Shown here piece after piece: positions 1 to 4,658 of a DNA stretch of 5,382 nucleotides (position 1 is the first letter of the stretch; every line of letters starts with the position of its first letter). The stretch spans positions 1 to 5,382 of the forward strand of contig DASXCV010000160.1 in the NCBI GenBank assembly GCA_036491015.1, in the 5' to 3' direction. The notes under the pieces were generated by a model, which worked only from the letters and a program-made list of their open reading frames with translations, made no database searches and was not told the origin of the DNA. The translations under genes and the position numbers were made by a program. The stretch is from JAICJR01 sp036491015. Its GTDB lineage: Bacteria; Actinomycetota; Thermoleophilia; Solirubrobacterales; Thermoleophilaceae.

Positions 1-404
1 CCCTGCGCGAGCGCGAATCGCCCGCTGGCTGACAGGAACGAGAAGGCGGCGCGGGCGGGAGCCGCTGCCCACGAGTCAAAGGCGTCCGGGTCAGCCTCGG
101 CAATTGGGCCGCCGCCGAAGGGACCGGTGCGCTCGCCGCCGTAGGCGGCGGCCGCGTTCACCACGAGCTCGACTCCACCGTGAGCAGCGGCCGCCTGCTC
201 CAGCACGCCGTACACGCTCGCGGGGTCCGTCACGTCCGCCTTGAGCGCGAGCGCGCCGGCAGCCTTGACGCCATCCAGGGTGCTTTGCGACCGCGCCACC
301 CCCGCCACCGCCCAGCCGTCGCTCACCAACAGCTCGATCACCGCGCGACCCAAATTGCGCGCTCCGAACACAACCGCACTTCGCTGCTTGCCTTGCATCT
401 CCAT
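1..404 (-). CDS. Short-chain dehydrogenase/reductase (SDR), N-terminal 134 residues, C-terminus off the left edge
   Basis: Reading leftward from an ATG at 404, the frame stays open to the window edge and gives 134 residues. The N-terminus looks like an SDR Rossmann fold. A beta strand (AVVFGARNLGRAV, about residues 10-22) replaces the usual TGxxxGxG with GxxxGxA. Beta-2 ends in an arginine (VARS, about 37-40), followed by ADVTD at 56-60 and VVNAAA at 81-86 where NNAG normally lies. Arginines at 16 and 39 suggest NADP(H), which is inference. The catalytic Ser-Tyr-Lys region lies outside the window, so activity and substrate cannot be judged. The start is chosen because AAAGGA lies 5 nt upstream; a second ATG two codons later lacks such a site. 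The gene is divergent from the FHA gene. An atypical or inactive SDR is possible. Confidence 0.8.
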   Translation of the reverse strand, partial: MEMQGKQRSAVVFGARNLGRAVIELLVSDGWAVAGVARSQSTLDGVKAAGALALKADVTDPASVYGVLEQAAAAHGGVELVVNAAAAYGGERTGPFGGGPIAEADPDAFDSWAAAPARAAFSFLSASGRFALAQ

Positions 405-504
405 CTCGTTCCTTTCGGTCGCTTGCATCGTCTGAGGAATCAGGTGAGCCGTCGTCGCCGGATCCGGGTGATCGTGGCCAGAGGTACCGCTCGACTTGGA
501 TTGA
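405..504. promoter_or_regulatory. Divergent intergenic region, presumed promoters of the SDR and FHA genes
   Basis: These 100 bases separate two divergent starts, so promoters for both genes should lie here or just inside the genes. I could not pick a convincing -35/-10 pair on either strand. Two small dyads are visible: the perfect palindrome CCGGATCCGG at 458-467 and CTGA-GGAA-TCAG at 432-443. Either could be an operator, but both are short enough to arise by chance in GC-rich DNA. Confidence 0.35.
410..415 (-). promoter_or_regulatory. Ribosome binding site of the left-edge SDR
   Basis: On the minus strand AAAGGA ends 5 nt before the ATG at 404. It favours that ATG over the in-frame ATG at 398. 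The same GAAAGGA string precedes the ferritin gene. Confidence 0.6.
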
Positions 505-1071
505 GTGTGGTGGGACGATGTTGTCGTGACGGTGGATCCGCCGACTCCCACGTCCTATCGCCCGTCGGCGCGAGAGCGGGAACGCACCGTCGATCGGCTG
601 CGCGTCGGGTTGGATCAGGAGCGCATCTCGCTGAACACCTATGCCGATCGGCTCGACGGCGCCTTCGGAGCGCGCAGCCGCGCCCAGCTGGACGAGCTGA
701 TCGCCGATCTACCCGCGCGGGGCGGGCTCGGTCGCGCGCTTCAACGTCTCGCGTCGGCGGTGTCGGGGCTGAGTGCCCGCATCGAGCGCGGCTGGGCCGA
801 CGCGCGTGCGCCACGCATGCGGCTGCCACAGAGCACGATCACGGTCGGCCGGGGGCGCGACTGCGACTGCGTGGTGAGCGACATGACCGTCTCGCGGCGA
901 CACGCCCGCATCGACGTACGCGACGGCGGCTGGTTCGTGTCCGATCTGCGCTCCGCCAACGGCACGCTCGTCAACGGCTGGCGCGTGGTCGACGAAGTGA
1001 CGGTTCGGCCCGGCGACCGGCTCACCTTCGGAGCGATGACCTACAGGCTCGGCCCACCGCTTCGAGCTTGA
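505..1071 (+). CDS. DUF1707 and FHA domain protein
   Basis: This is a 188-residue protein with two domains. Residues about 20-70 match the actinobacterial DUF1707 pattern: Arg/Glu-rich RERERTVDRL, then ISLNTYADRLDGAFGARSRA, then LDELIADLP. Residues about 105-183 form an FHA domain with its key motifs: GR at 115-116, SRRH at 130-133, SANGT at 150-154 and NG at 157-158. FHA domains bind phosphothreonine peptides, so the protein probably acts in Ser/Thr kinase signalling, although no kinase is in the window. I see no signal peptide or membrane segment, so it is likely cytoplasmic. An Ala/Arg-rich linker (about 71-104) joins the domains. The start is uncertain: GTG codons at 505, 526 and 532 all fit and none has a strong ribosome binding site. 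DUF1707 function is not established. Confidence 0.88.
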   Translation: MWWDDVVVTVDPPTPTSYRPSARERERTVDRLRVGLDQERISLNTYADRLDGAFGARSRAQLDELIADLPARGGLGRALQRLASAVSGLSARIERGWADARAPRMRLPQSTITVGRGRDCDCVVSDMTVSRRHARIDVRDGGWFVSDLRSANGTLVNGWRVVDEVTVRPGDRLTFGAMTYRLGPPLRA

Positions 1072-1358
1072 ACTGCGCCCGGCTTCCGCTTTGGGACGAG
1101 AAGCATGAGCGTCGGATGACAGTTTGGTGAAGCAATCCCATGTAGGTGCCCGTATGGGGCAGCTAGATGGGATTGCTTCGGCGGGTCAACGCCGTCTGAG
1201 TGCGCGGAAGGTTGCAGGGCACTGCTGCGCGCGTACCAGGCCACGAGCAGCTCGCCTACGGGGGCCGCGTCGAGGTCCGGGTCCAACTCCATGCGTTCGG
1301 TGACCGCTTCGCGCAGGTGGTCATCGATGGCGTTGGCTGAGGCACCCGTACGCAGCAA
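1041..1358 (-). CDS. Doubtful small hypothetical protein, possibly a truncated gene
   Basis: This leftward ORF has 105 codons from a TTG at 1358, with an in-frame stop just upstream at 1362-1364. The first 61 or so codons look real: by my count 49 of 61 end in G or C, and the peptide is of mixed composition (DDHLREAVTERMELDPDLD, then VGELLVAWYARSS). From the hairpin onward only about half of the codons end in G or C, and the sequence reads like translated non-coding DNA. It then runs antisense into the end of the FHA gene. An ATG at 1292 is an alternative start. I recognise no family. It may be a gene fragment cut by the hairpin element, a small gene with an extended tail, or chance. It is divergent from the SpoIIAA-like gene with 16 nt between their starts. 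Confidence 0.3.
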   Translation of the reverse strand: MLRTGASANAIDDHLREAVTERMELDPDLDAAPVGELLVAWYARSSALQPSAHSDGVDPPKQSHLAAPYGHLHGIASPNCHPTLMLLVPKRKPGAVQARSGGPSL

Positions 1359-1374
1359 TTCTTAAGCTCTCGCC
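1072..1374. other. Gene-poor 303-bp region between the FHA and SpoIIAA-like genes
   Basis: No rightward gene lies here. Bases 1072-1128 look non-coding and less GC-rich than the genes around them. A 51-nt hairpin occupies 1129-1179. From about 1180 to 1358 the minus strand looks coding-like and is annotated separately as a doubtful ORF. The last 20 bases before 1375 include an AT-rich patch, GCAATTCTTAAGC (1353-1365), the most promoter-like part of the region. I could not define boxes with confidence. Confidence 0.6.
1129..1179. repeat. 51-nt near-perfect hairpin (long inverted repeat)
   Basis: GAAGCAATCCCAT (1129-1141) is the exact reverse complement of ATGGGATTGCTTC (1167-1179). The interior continues the pairing. 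After a G-G mismatch (1142/1166), TAG pairs with CTA (1143-1145/1163-1165). After a second G-G mismatch (1146/1162), TGCCC pairs with GGGCA (1147-1151/1157-1161) around the loop GTATG. That makes 21 pairs, two mismatches and a 5-nt loop. It begins 57 nt after the FHA stop codon. No T-run follows on either strand, so it is not a textbook intrinsic terminator. It could be a U-tract-less terminator, a small palindromic mobile element or the core of a structured RNA. Confidence 0.85.
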
Positions 1375-1755
1375 ATGATCGAGCGGCTCACCGACATGCC
1401 GCCGGGCACCCTCGGCTACCGGGCCACGGGGCGCATCGAGCGGGACGACTACCTGAACGTGCTCGTCCCGGACCTCAGGAACGCCTTCGAGTCGGGCGGC
1501 AAGCTCCGCTCGCTGTACGTGATCGAGGATCTCGACGCGATCGAGCCGAGGGCGCTCTGGGAGGACACCAAGCTCGAGCTCGGCCTAGGCACCAGGCATC
1601 ACGACCAGTGGGAGCGCTCGGCGATCGTCACCGACATCGACTGGATGGCGCATGCGGCGCGGCTGTTCATCTGGATGATCCCGGGCGAGGCGCGCGTGTT
1701 CCCCGTGGGGGAGCTCGAGGCGGCGAAGAGCTGGGTGGCCGGCGGCGCGCCCTAG
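1375..1755 (+). CDS. SpoIIAA-like (STAS-fold) protein
   Basis: This 126-residue protein matches the SpoIIAA-like family (Pfam PF11964, STAS-like fold) along its whole length. Typical landmarks are MIERLTDMPPGTLGYRATGRI at the N-terminus, LRSLYVIEDL at about 44-53, LWEDTKL at 61-67, DQWERSAIVTDIDWM at 77-91 and PGEARVFP at 103-110. Such proteins are small and cytoplasmic. Their relatives include anti-sigma factor antagonists, but members of this family are mostly uncharacterised and have been linked to lipid or small-ligand binding. There is no sign here of an anti-sigma partner, so a sigma-control role would be guesswork. The ATG at 1375 has no clear Shine-Dalgarno sequence, so a short or leaderless transcript is possible. 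The AI-2E family gene follows after 105 bp, which makes co-transcription uncertain. Confidence 0.88.
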   Translation: MIERLTDMPPGTLGYRATGRIERDDYLNVLVPDLRNAFESGGKLRSLYVIEDLDAIEPRALWEDTKLELGLGTRHHDQWERSAIVTDIDWMAHAARLFIWMIPGEARVFPVGELEAAKSWVAGGAP

Positions 1756-1756
1756 C

Positions 1757-1771
1757 GGCGCGTGCCGCGCC
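1757..1771 (+). terminator. GC-rich hairpin just after the SpoIIAA-like stop codon
   Basis: GGCGCG pairs perfectly with CGCGCC around the loop TGC, one base after the TAG stop. No T-run follows, so it is only a candidate terminator or mRNA 3'-end stabiliser. The same six-base stem with another 3-nt loop occurs at 3084-3098, after the next gene. Confidence 0.35.
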
Positions 1772-1800
1772 TTGGCGACGTCCTGCGCGGCTCTTATTGT
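1772..1800 (+). promoter_or_regulatory. Candidate promoter for the AI-2E family gene
   Basis: TTGGCG (1772-1777) and TATTGT (1795-1800) are separated by exactly 17 bases. Each matches the primary-sigma consensus at four of six positions, including the conserved second A and last T of the -10 box. Transcription from it would give a leader of roughly 50 nt before the ATG at 1861. It starts directly after the 1757-1771 hairpin, consistent with separate transcription of the two genes. Confidence 0.4.
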
Positions 1801-1860
1801 CCTCACGACGGGTCCGAGCGGCCCTTGGCGAACCGGGATGCAGCCACAACGGCTTAGGCG

Positions 1861-3060
1861 ATGAGCGAGCGGCGAGCGATGTTCCGTGGTCGGCTCCGGC
1901 GCCCCGGCGGCGAAGGCGCCGGCGGCGACGAAGTGATCGAGATCGAGCCCGGCGAGCTGAGCGGAGTCCTCGCCGCGCCGAAGTGGATGCGCGACCTCGG
2001 CTTCTCGAGCTGGCTGCTCGTGGGCGTGGCCGCGGCGATCGTCGGAGCGGTCTGGCTGCTCGAGCTCACGCACACCATCGTGATGCCGGTGATCACGGCC
2101 GCGATCGTCGCCGCCGTCGCCGGGCCGCTCGTCGACAAGCTCAGCTCACACGGGGTTCCGCGCGCGCTGGGAGCCGTGATCGCGTTCCTCCTGATCGCCG
2201 CGATTGCCTTCGGCGTCGCGCTGATGGTGATCACCGGCATCTCGAGCCAGGCGGGCAACCTGTCCGCCAAGCTTCACGACGGCGCGAACCAGTTGGCGTC
2301 CTGGGCCCACGATCTCGGTGCCAAGACGAAGACCGCCTCCGACGCGAACGCGCACGCGAGCAGCTCGGTGAGTGGTGCGTTCAAGGCCCTGACCCACGGC
2401 GTGGTCGGCGCCATCGACGTGCTGGCGTCGCTTGCCGTGTTTCTCTCGTTCGCCGCTCTCAGCCTCTTCTTCCTGCTCAAGGACGCGCCGACGATCGGTC
2501 GCTTCATCGAGCGTCACCTGGGCGTTCCGGTGCCGCTGGCCCACTCCATGCTCGGCCGCCTGGTCCGCGGCATGCGGGGCTACTTCGTCGGCGTCACGGT
2601 GGTGTCGGTCTGGAGCTCGGTGATCGTCGGCGCGGGCGCGCTCATCATCGGCGTGCCGCTGCCGGGCACGATCGCCGTGGTCACCTTCCTCGGCGGCTTC
2701 GTGCCCTACCTCGGCGCGTGGACCGCGGGCGCCTTTGCCGTGCTCATCGCGCTCGGTCAGTCACCGGGCGACGCCGTGGCCCTCGGGATCGTCTGCCTGC
2801 TGGCCAACGGCATCCTCCAGCAGCTGGTCCAGCCGATCGCCTTCGGAGTGGCGCTCAGCCTGCACCCGCTCGTGGTGCTGATCGTGACCATCGCGGGCGG
2901 CTGCCTGTTCGGCACCATCGGGCTCATCCTGGCCGCTCCGCTCCTCTCGGCCGCGGTGAAGATCACCGCCGACATCGCCGCGGCCACGAAGAGAGACGAG
3001 CCGGACGCGCCGCCGGGTGGGGAGCGACCCGCCGCCGGCGAGCAGCCCAGCCCGGCCTAA
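1861..3060 (+). CDS. AI-2E family transporter (PerM/TqsA-like integral membrane protein)
   Basis: This 399-residue membrane protein belongs to the AI-2E transporter family (Pfam PF01594). A charged N-terminal tail (1-48) precedes hydrophobic segments at about 50-69, 73-92, 102-124, 182-207, 241-265, 268-298, 303-325 and 332-365. The stretch between segments 3 and 4 (about 125-180) is polar and Ala/Ser-rich, as expected for the family's extramembrane loop. Family landmarks are FLLKDAP near 204-210, GGFVPYLGAW at 278-287, QPIAFG at 324-329, then LHPLVVL and GCLFGTIGLILAAPLL at about 347-362. The last 25 residues form a Pro/Gly/Glu-rich soluble tail. Members export diverse small molecules or exchange ions; the AI-2 label comes from one E. 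coli member and should not be taken as the substrate here. The start is weakly supported by TAGG just upstream; the ATG at 1879 is an alternative. Confidence 0.92.
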   Translation: MSERRAMFRGRLRRPGGEGAGGDEVIEIEPGELSGVLAAPKWMRDLGFSSWLLVGVAAAIVGAVWLLELTHTIVMPVITAAIVAAVAGPLVDKLSSHGVPRALGAVIAFLLIAAIAFGVALMVITGISSQAGNLSAKLHDGANQLASWAHDLGAKTKTASDANAHASSSVSGAFKALTHGVVGAIDVLASLAVFLSFAALSLFFLLKDAPTIGRFIERHLGVPVPLAHSMLGRLVRGMRGYFVGVTVVSVWSSVIVGAGALIIGVPLPGTIAVVTFLGGFVPYLGAWTAGAFAVLIALGQSPGDAVALGIVCLLANGILQQLVQPIAFGVALSLHPLVVLIVTIAGGCLFGTIGLILAAPLLSAAVKITADIAAATKRDEPDAPPGGERPAAGEQPSPA

Positions 3061-3084
3061 CGGTCAACGGTCAACGGTCAACGG
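3059..3084. repeat. AACGGTC tandem heptamer repeat
   Basis: AACGGTC occurs three times without a gap (3059-3065, 3066-3072, 3073-3079), followed by a partial AACGG (3080-3084). It begins inside the TAA stop codon of the AI-2E family gene and touches the next hairpin. It probably arose by slippage. A repeated binding site (GACCGTT on the other strand) is possible but unsupported. Confidence 0.85.
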
Positions 3085-3098
3085 GCGCGGATCGCGCC
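3084..3098. terminator. GC-rich hairpin between convergent genes, candidate terminator
   Basis: GGCGCG pairs perfectly with CGCGCC around the loop GAT. It lies 23 nt after the AI-2E family stop and 44 nt beyond the methyltransferase stop, where a bidirectional terminator is expected. Rightward it is followed by TCTCGTTGT, a weak T-rich tract. Leftward no T-run follows. Confidence 0.4.
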
Positions 3099-3142
3099 TC
3101 TCGTTGTGCGGCGGCGCGGTCGGTGCGGCGCGGTGATCACGC

Positions 3143-3979
3143 TCACGCCCTCTTCGTCGCGAGGAGCGAGATGCTCTCCACGTCGTAGGTCGCGCACGCG
3201 TCGAGCGCGCGCTCGGAGACGAAGCGGTAATCGTTCCTGCGCACCAGCTCGACCTCGAGGCCCTCGCCCTCGATCGCGGCGAGGTAGTTCTGCTTCGGGA
3301 TCGCGCCCGCGATGCAGGCCGCCCACAGCTCGACGTTGCGCCGCGTGCGCTCGCGGAGCGCCTGGCCGCTCACGATGTCCGTGATCGCCAGCACGCCGCC
3401 CGGCCGCAGCACGCGCGCCGCCTCGCAGAACACCACGCCCTTGAGCAGCGAGAGGTTGATCACGCCGTTCGAGATCACGGCGTCGAAGGTGTCGTCCTCG
3501 AACGGCAGATCCTCGATGTGCGACTCCACCAGCTCGATTTGGGCGAGGCCCGCCTCGTCGCGCAGGCGCGCGGCCTTGGCCAGCTGCTCGTCCGTGAAGT
3601 CGACGCCGACCACCCGGCCGGACTCGCCCACCTGCACGGCGGCGCAGAAGATGTCGGTGCCCGAGCCGCAGCCGAGGTCGAGCACATGGTCGCCCGGCTG
3701 GAGGGCGGCGAGGTCGAGGTGGTAGCCCACGCCCGCGAACGAGGAGAGTGCCTCGGCGGGGATGGCGTCGAGCAGGCGCGCCGGGTAGCCGAGGTGCTCG
3801 GCCACCTCGCGGCCCACGTCGAAGTGAAGCTGCGCGTCGTCTTCGCGGGCCACGAGGCGGTACATGTGCTTGACCTCCGCCTCGAGCTCTGTGCCGTTCA
3901 CCAGAGAGCTCGCGTCGAGCTGCGGCAGGTTGTTCGCCCGGGACAGCTCGTTCGCTACCGGGCCAGTACTCGTGCTCAT
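3143..3979 (-). CDS. Class I SAM-dependent methyltransferase, ArsM-like but lacking expected arsenic-binding cysteines
   Basis: This 278-residue protein has a class I methyltransferase core. Motif I is VLDLGCGSGTD (99-109), beta-2 ends in GVDFTDEQL (125-133), ESHIEDLPFEDDTFDAVISN spans 152-171, and the post-core is ARVLRPGG (188-195) followed by ITDIV. The overall pattern follows arsenite methyltransferase ArsM, including VKHMYRLVA near 36-44, NGVINLS (171-177) and ELWAACIAGAI (217-227). However, the usual SNCVINL cysteine is Gly172, and the N-terminal cysteine region of ArsM is replaced by LGYPARLLDAIPAEALSSFAGVGY. Only Cys222 of the expected arsenic-binding set remains. It is probably a related small-molecule methyltransferase of unknown substrate. 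The start is firm, with AGGAGA 5 nt upstream. Ferritin ends 91 bp upstream on the same strand. Confidence 0.87.
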   Translation of the reverse strand: MSTSTGPVANELSRANNLPQLDASSLVNGTELEAEVKHMYRLVAREDDAQLHFDVGREVAEHLGYPARLLDAIPAEALSSFAGVGYHLDLAALQPGDHVLDLGCGSGTDIFCAAVQVGESGRVVGVDFTDEQLAKAARLRDEAGLAQIELVESHIEDLPFEDDTFDAVISNGVINLSLLKGVVFCEAARVLRPGGVLAITDIVSGQALRERTRRNVELWAACIAGAIPKQNYLAAIEGEGLEVELVRRNDYRFVSERALDACATYDVESISLLATKRA

Positions 3980-3984
3980 CGGAA

Positions 3985-3990
3985 TCTCCT
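3985..3990 (-). promoter_or_regulatory. Ribosome binding site of the methyltransferase
   Basis: AGGAGA on the minus strand, 5 nt before the ATG at 3979, is a strong Shine-Dalgarno match. It fixes the start and indicates that the gene can be translated independently of the genes upstream. Confidence 0.75.
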
Positions 3991-4058
3991 GAGGGGTCGG
4001 TTTGCGAGTCCGCCTCCCGCGGCGTCCGATGACCGTAACCCGCGGCCTTGCCCCTACA

Positions 4059-4076
4059 GGGTGACTTTGGTCACTC
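4059..4076. promoter_or_regulatory. GTGAC-TTTG-GTCAC dyad: CRP-like operator or hairpin at the ferritin stop
   Basis: GTGAC (4061-4065) and GTCAC (4070-4074) are exact inverted arms around TTTG. Pairing extends by one G-T and one G-C pair. The core reads GTGA-N6-TCAC, the half-site arrangement bound by CRP/FNR-family regulators, but lacks the outer T and A. It overlaps the ferritin stop codon and lies about 80 bp upstream of the methyltransferase start. It could control that gene, or act as a weak terminator or RNA hairpin; no T-run follows. Confidence 0.35.
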
Positions 4077-4616
4077 CAGCGACGTGGCCCCGCCGGCCGT
4101 CGTGGGCGCGGTGGGGTCGCCCTCGTCGCCGCGCGGGTGCTCGCGCGCGATGAACTCCTCGAGCGTCATCGGGTCGTCGCTCACGCGCTCGGCCACCTCG
4201 AGCAGGTCGCCCATCGTGGCCTCCTCCTCGACCTGCTCCTTCAGGAACCACTGCATGAACTGCTCGCTCAGGTAGTCCTTCTCGTCGCGGGCGAGGGAGA
4301 ACACGTTGCTGATCTGGCCGCTCACGCTCTTCTCCTGCTCGAGCGCGAGCCGGATCGGCGCGATGAAGTCGGCGAACTCGCTCTTCGGCGCCGGCACGCC
4401 CTCGATGCGCACCTCGGAGCTCGTGTCGAGCAGGTACTGGCACATCATCATCGCGTGGTTGCGCTCCTCGACGGCCTGGAGGTAGAAGAAGGCCGCGAGC
4501 TGGGGGAGCGTGTGCGACTCGTAGTAGATCGCGATCGCCACGTATTGCTGCGAGGCGGCGAACTCGTTGGTGATCTGCTGGTTGAGAGCGTCGACGAAGC
4601 GTTCAGCGGGTGCCAT
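4071..4616 (-). CDS. Ferritin, non-heme iron storage protein
   Basis: This 181-residue ferritin oxidises Fe(II) and stores Fe(III) in a cytoplasmic protein cage, normally of 24 subunits. The ferroxidase residues known from bacterial ferritins are present, each one position later than in E. coli FtnA: Glu18, Tyr25, Glu51, His54 (in EERNHAMMM), Glu95, Gln128 and Glu131. The four-helix bundle pattern covers about 5-145, with FIAREH at 155-160 in the short C-terminal helix. The last 20 residues are a polar Gly/Thr/Pro-rich tail. There is no heme-ligand evidence pointing to bacterioferritin. The start is well supported by AAAGGA 7 nt upstream. The SDR gene ends 42 bp upstream on the same strand, so co-transcription is possible, but a TTAGGTT half-site in the gap hints at iron-dependent control. 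Confidence 0.95.
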   Translation of the reverse strand: MAPAERFVDALNQQITNEFAASQQYVAIAIYYESHTLPQLAAFFYLQAVEERNHAMMMCQYLLDTSSEVRIEGVPAPKSEFADFIAPIRLALEQEKSVSGQISNVFSLARDEKDYLSEQFMQWFLKEQVEEEATMGDLLEVAERVSDDPMTLEEFIAREHPRGDEGDPTAPTTAGGATSLE

Positions 4617-4623
4617 GTACCAG

Positions 4624-4629
4624 TCCTTT
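4624..4629 (-). promoter_or_regulatory. Ribosome binding site of ferritin
   Basis: AAAGGA on the minus strand lies 7 nt before the ATG at 4616, within the string GAAAGGACTGG. It confirms the chosen ferritin start. Confidence 0.65.
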
Positions 4630-4634
4630 CGCGG

Positions 4635-4651
4635 TGAGCCTCAGAACCTAA
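4635..4651 (-). promoter_or_regulatory. Possible DtxR/IdeR-type half-site before ferritin
   Basis: The minus strand reads TTAGGTT (4651-4645), identical to one half of the IdeR iron-box consensus TTAGGTTAGGCTAACCTAA. The second half is not conserved. A small dyad, TGAGGCTCA (4643-4635), follows closely. The position, 28 nt before the ferritin ATG, suits an iron regulator, and ferritins are known IdeR targets in mycobacteria. A lone 7-base match could be chance. Confidence 0.3.
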
Positions 4652-4658
4652 CGCACCG

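Noticed and set aside
180..1130. Rightward open frame of 316 codons across the SDR, intergenic region and FHA gene
   Set aside because: It is Arg/His-rich, antisense to a recognisable SDR and out of frame with the FHA protein, with no domain of its own.
3133..3140. GTGATCAC palindrome near the methyltransferase stop
   Set aside because: Eight bases with no extension of the arms; likely chance, and at the 3' end of genes where an operator is not expected.
1608..3188. Long rightward open frame of 526 codons overlapping the AI-2E family gene
   Set aside because: It is very Arg/Ala-rich with low complexity, out of frame with a clear membrane protein, and also overlaps the SpoIIAA-like gene and the end of the methyltransferase. 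It is a typical high-GC shadow frame.
4054..4443. Leftward 129-codon frame within ferritin
   Set aside because: It is out of frame with a complete ferritin that has every ferroxidase residue, and its Arg/Ala/Pro-rich product has no recognisable features.
3518..4637. Rightward open frames of 211 and 166 codons antisense to the methyltransferase and ferritin
   Set aside because: Both mirror well-supported leftward genes and show repetitive Val/Leu/Glu/Arg composition from reading antisense GC-rich codons.
4645..4650. TAGGTT on the minus strand as a -10 box for ferritin
   Set aside because: No -35-like hexamer lies at a suitable distance upstream; the bases fit a DtxR/IdeR half-site better.
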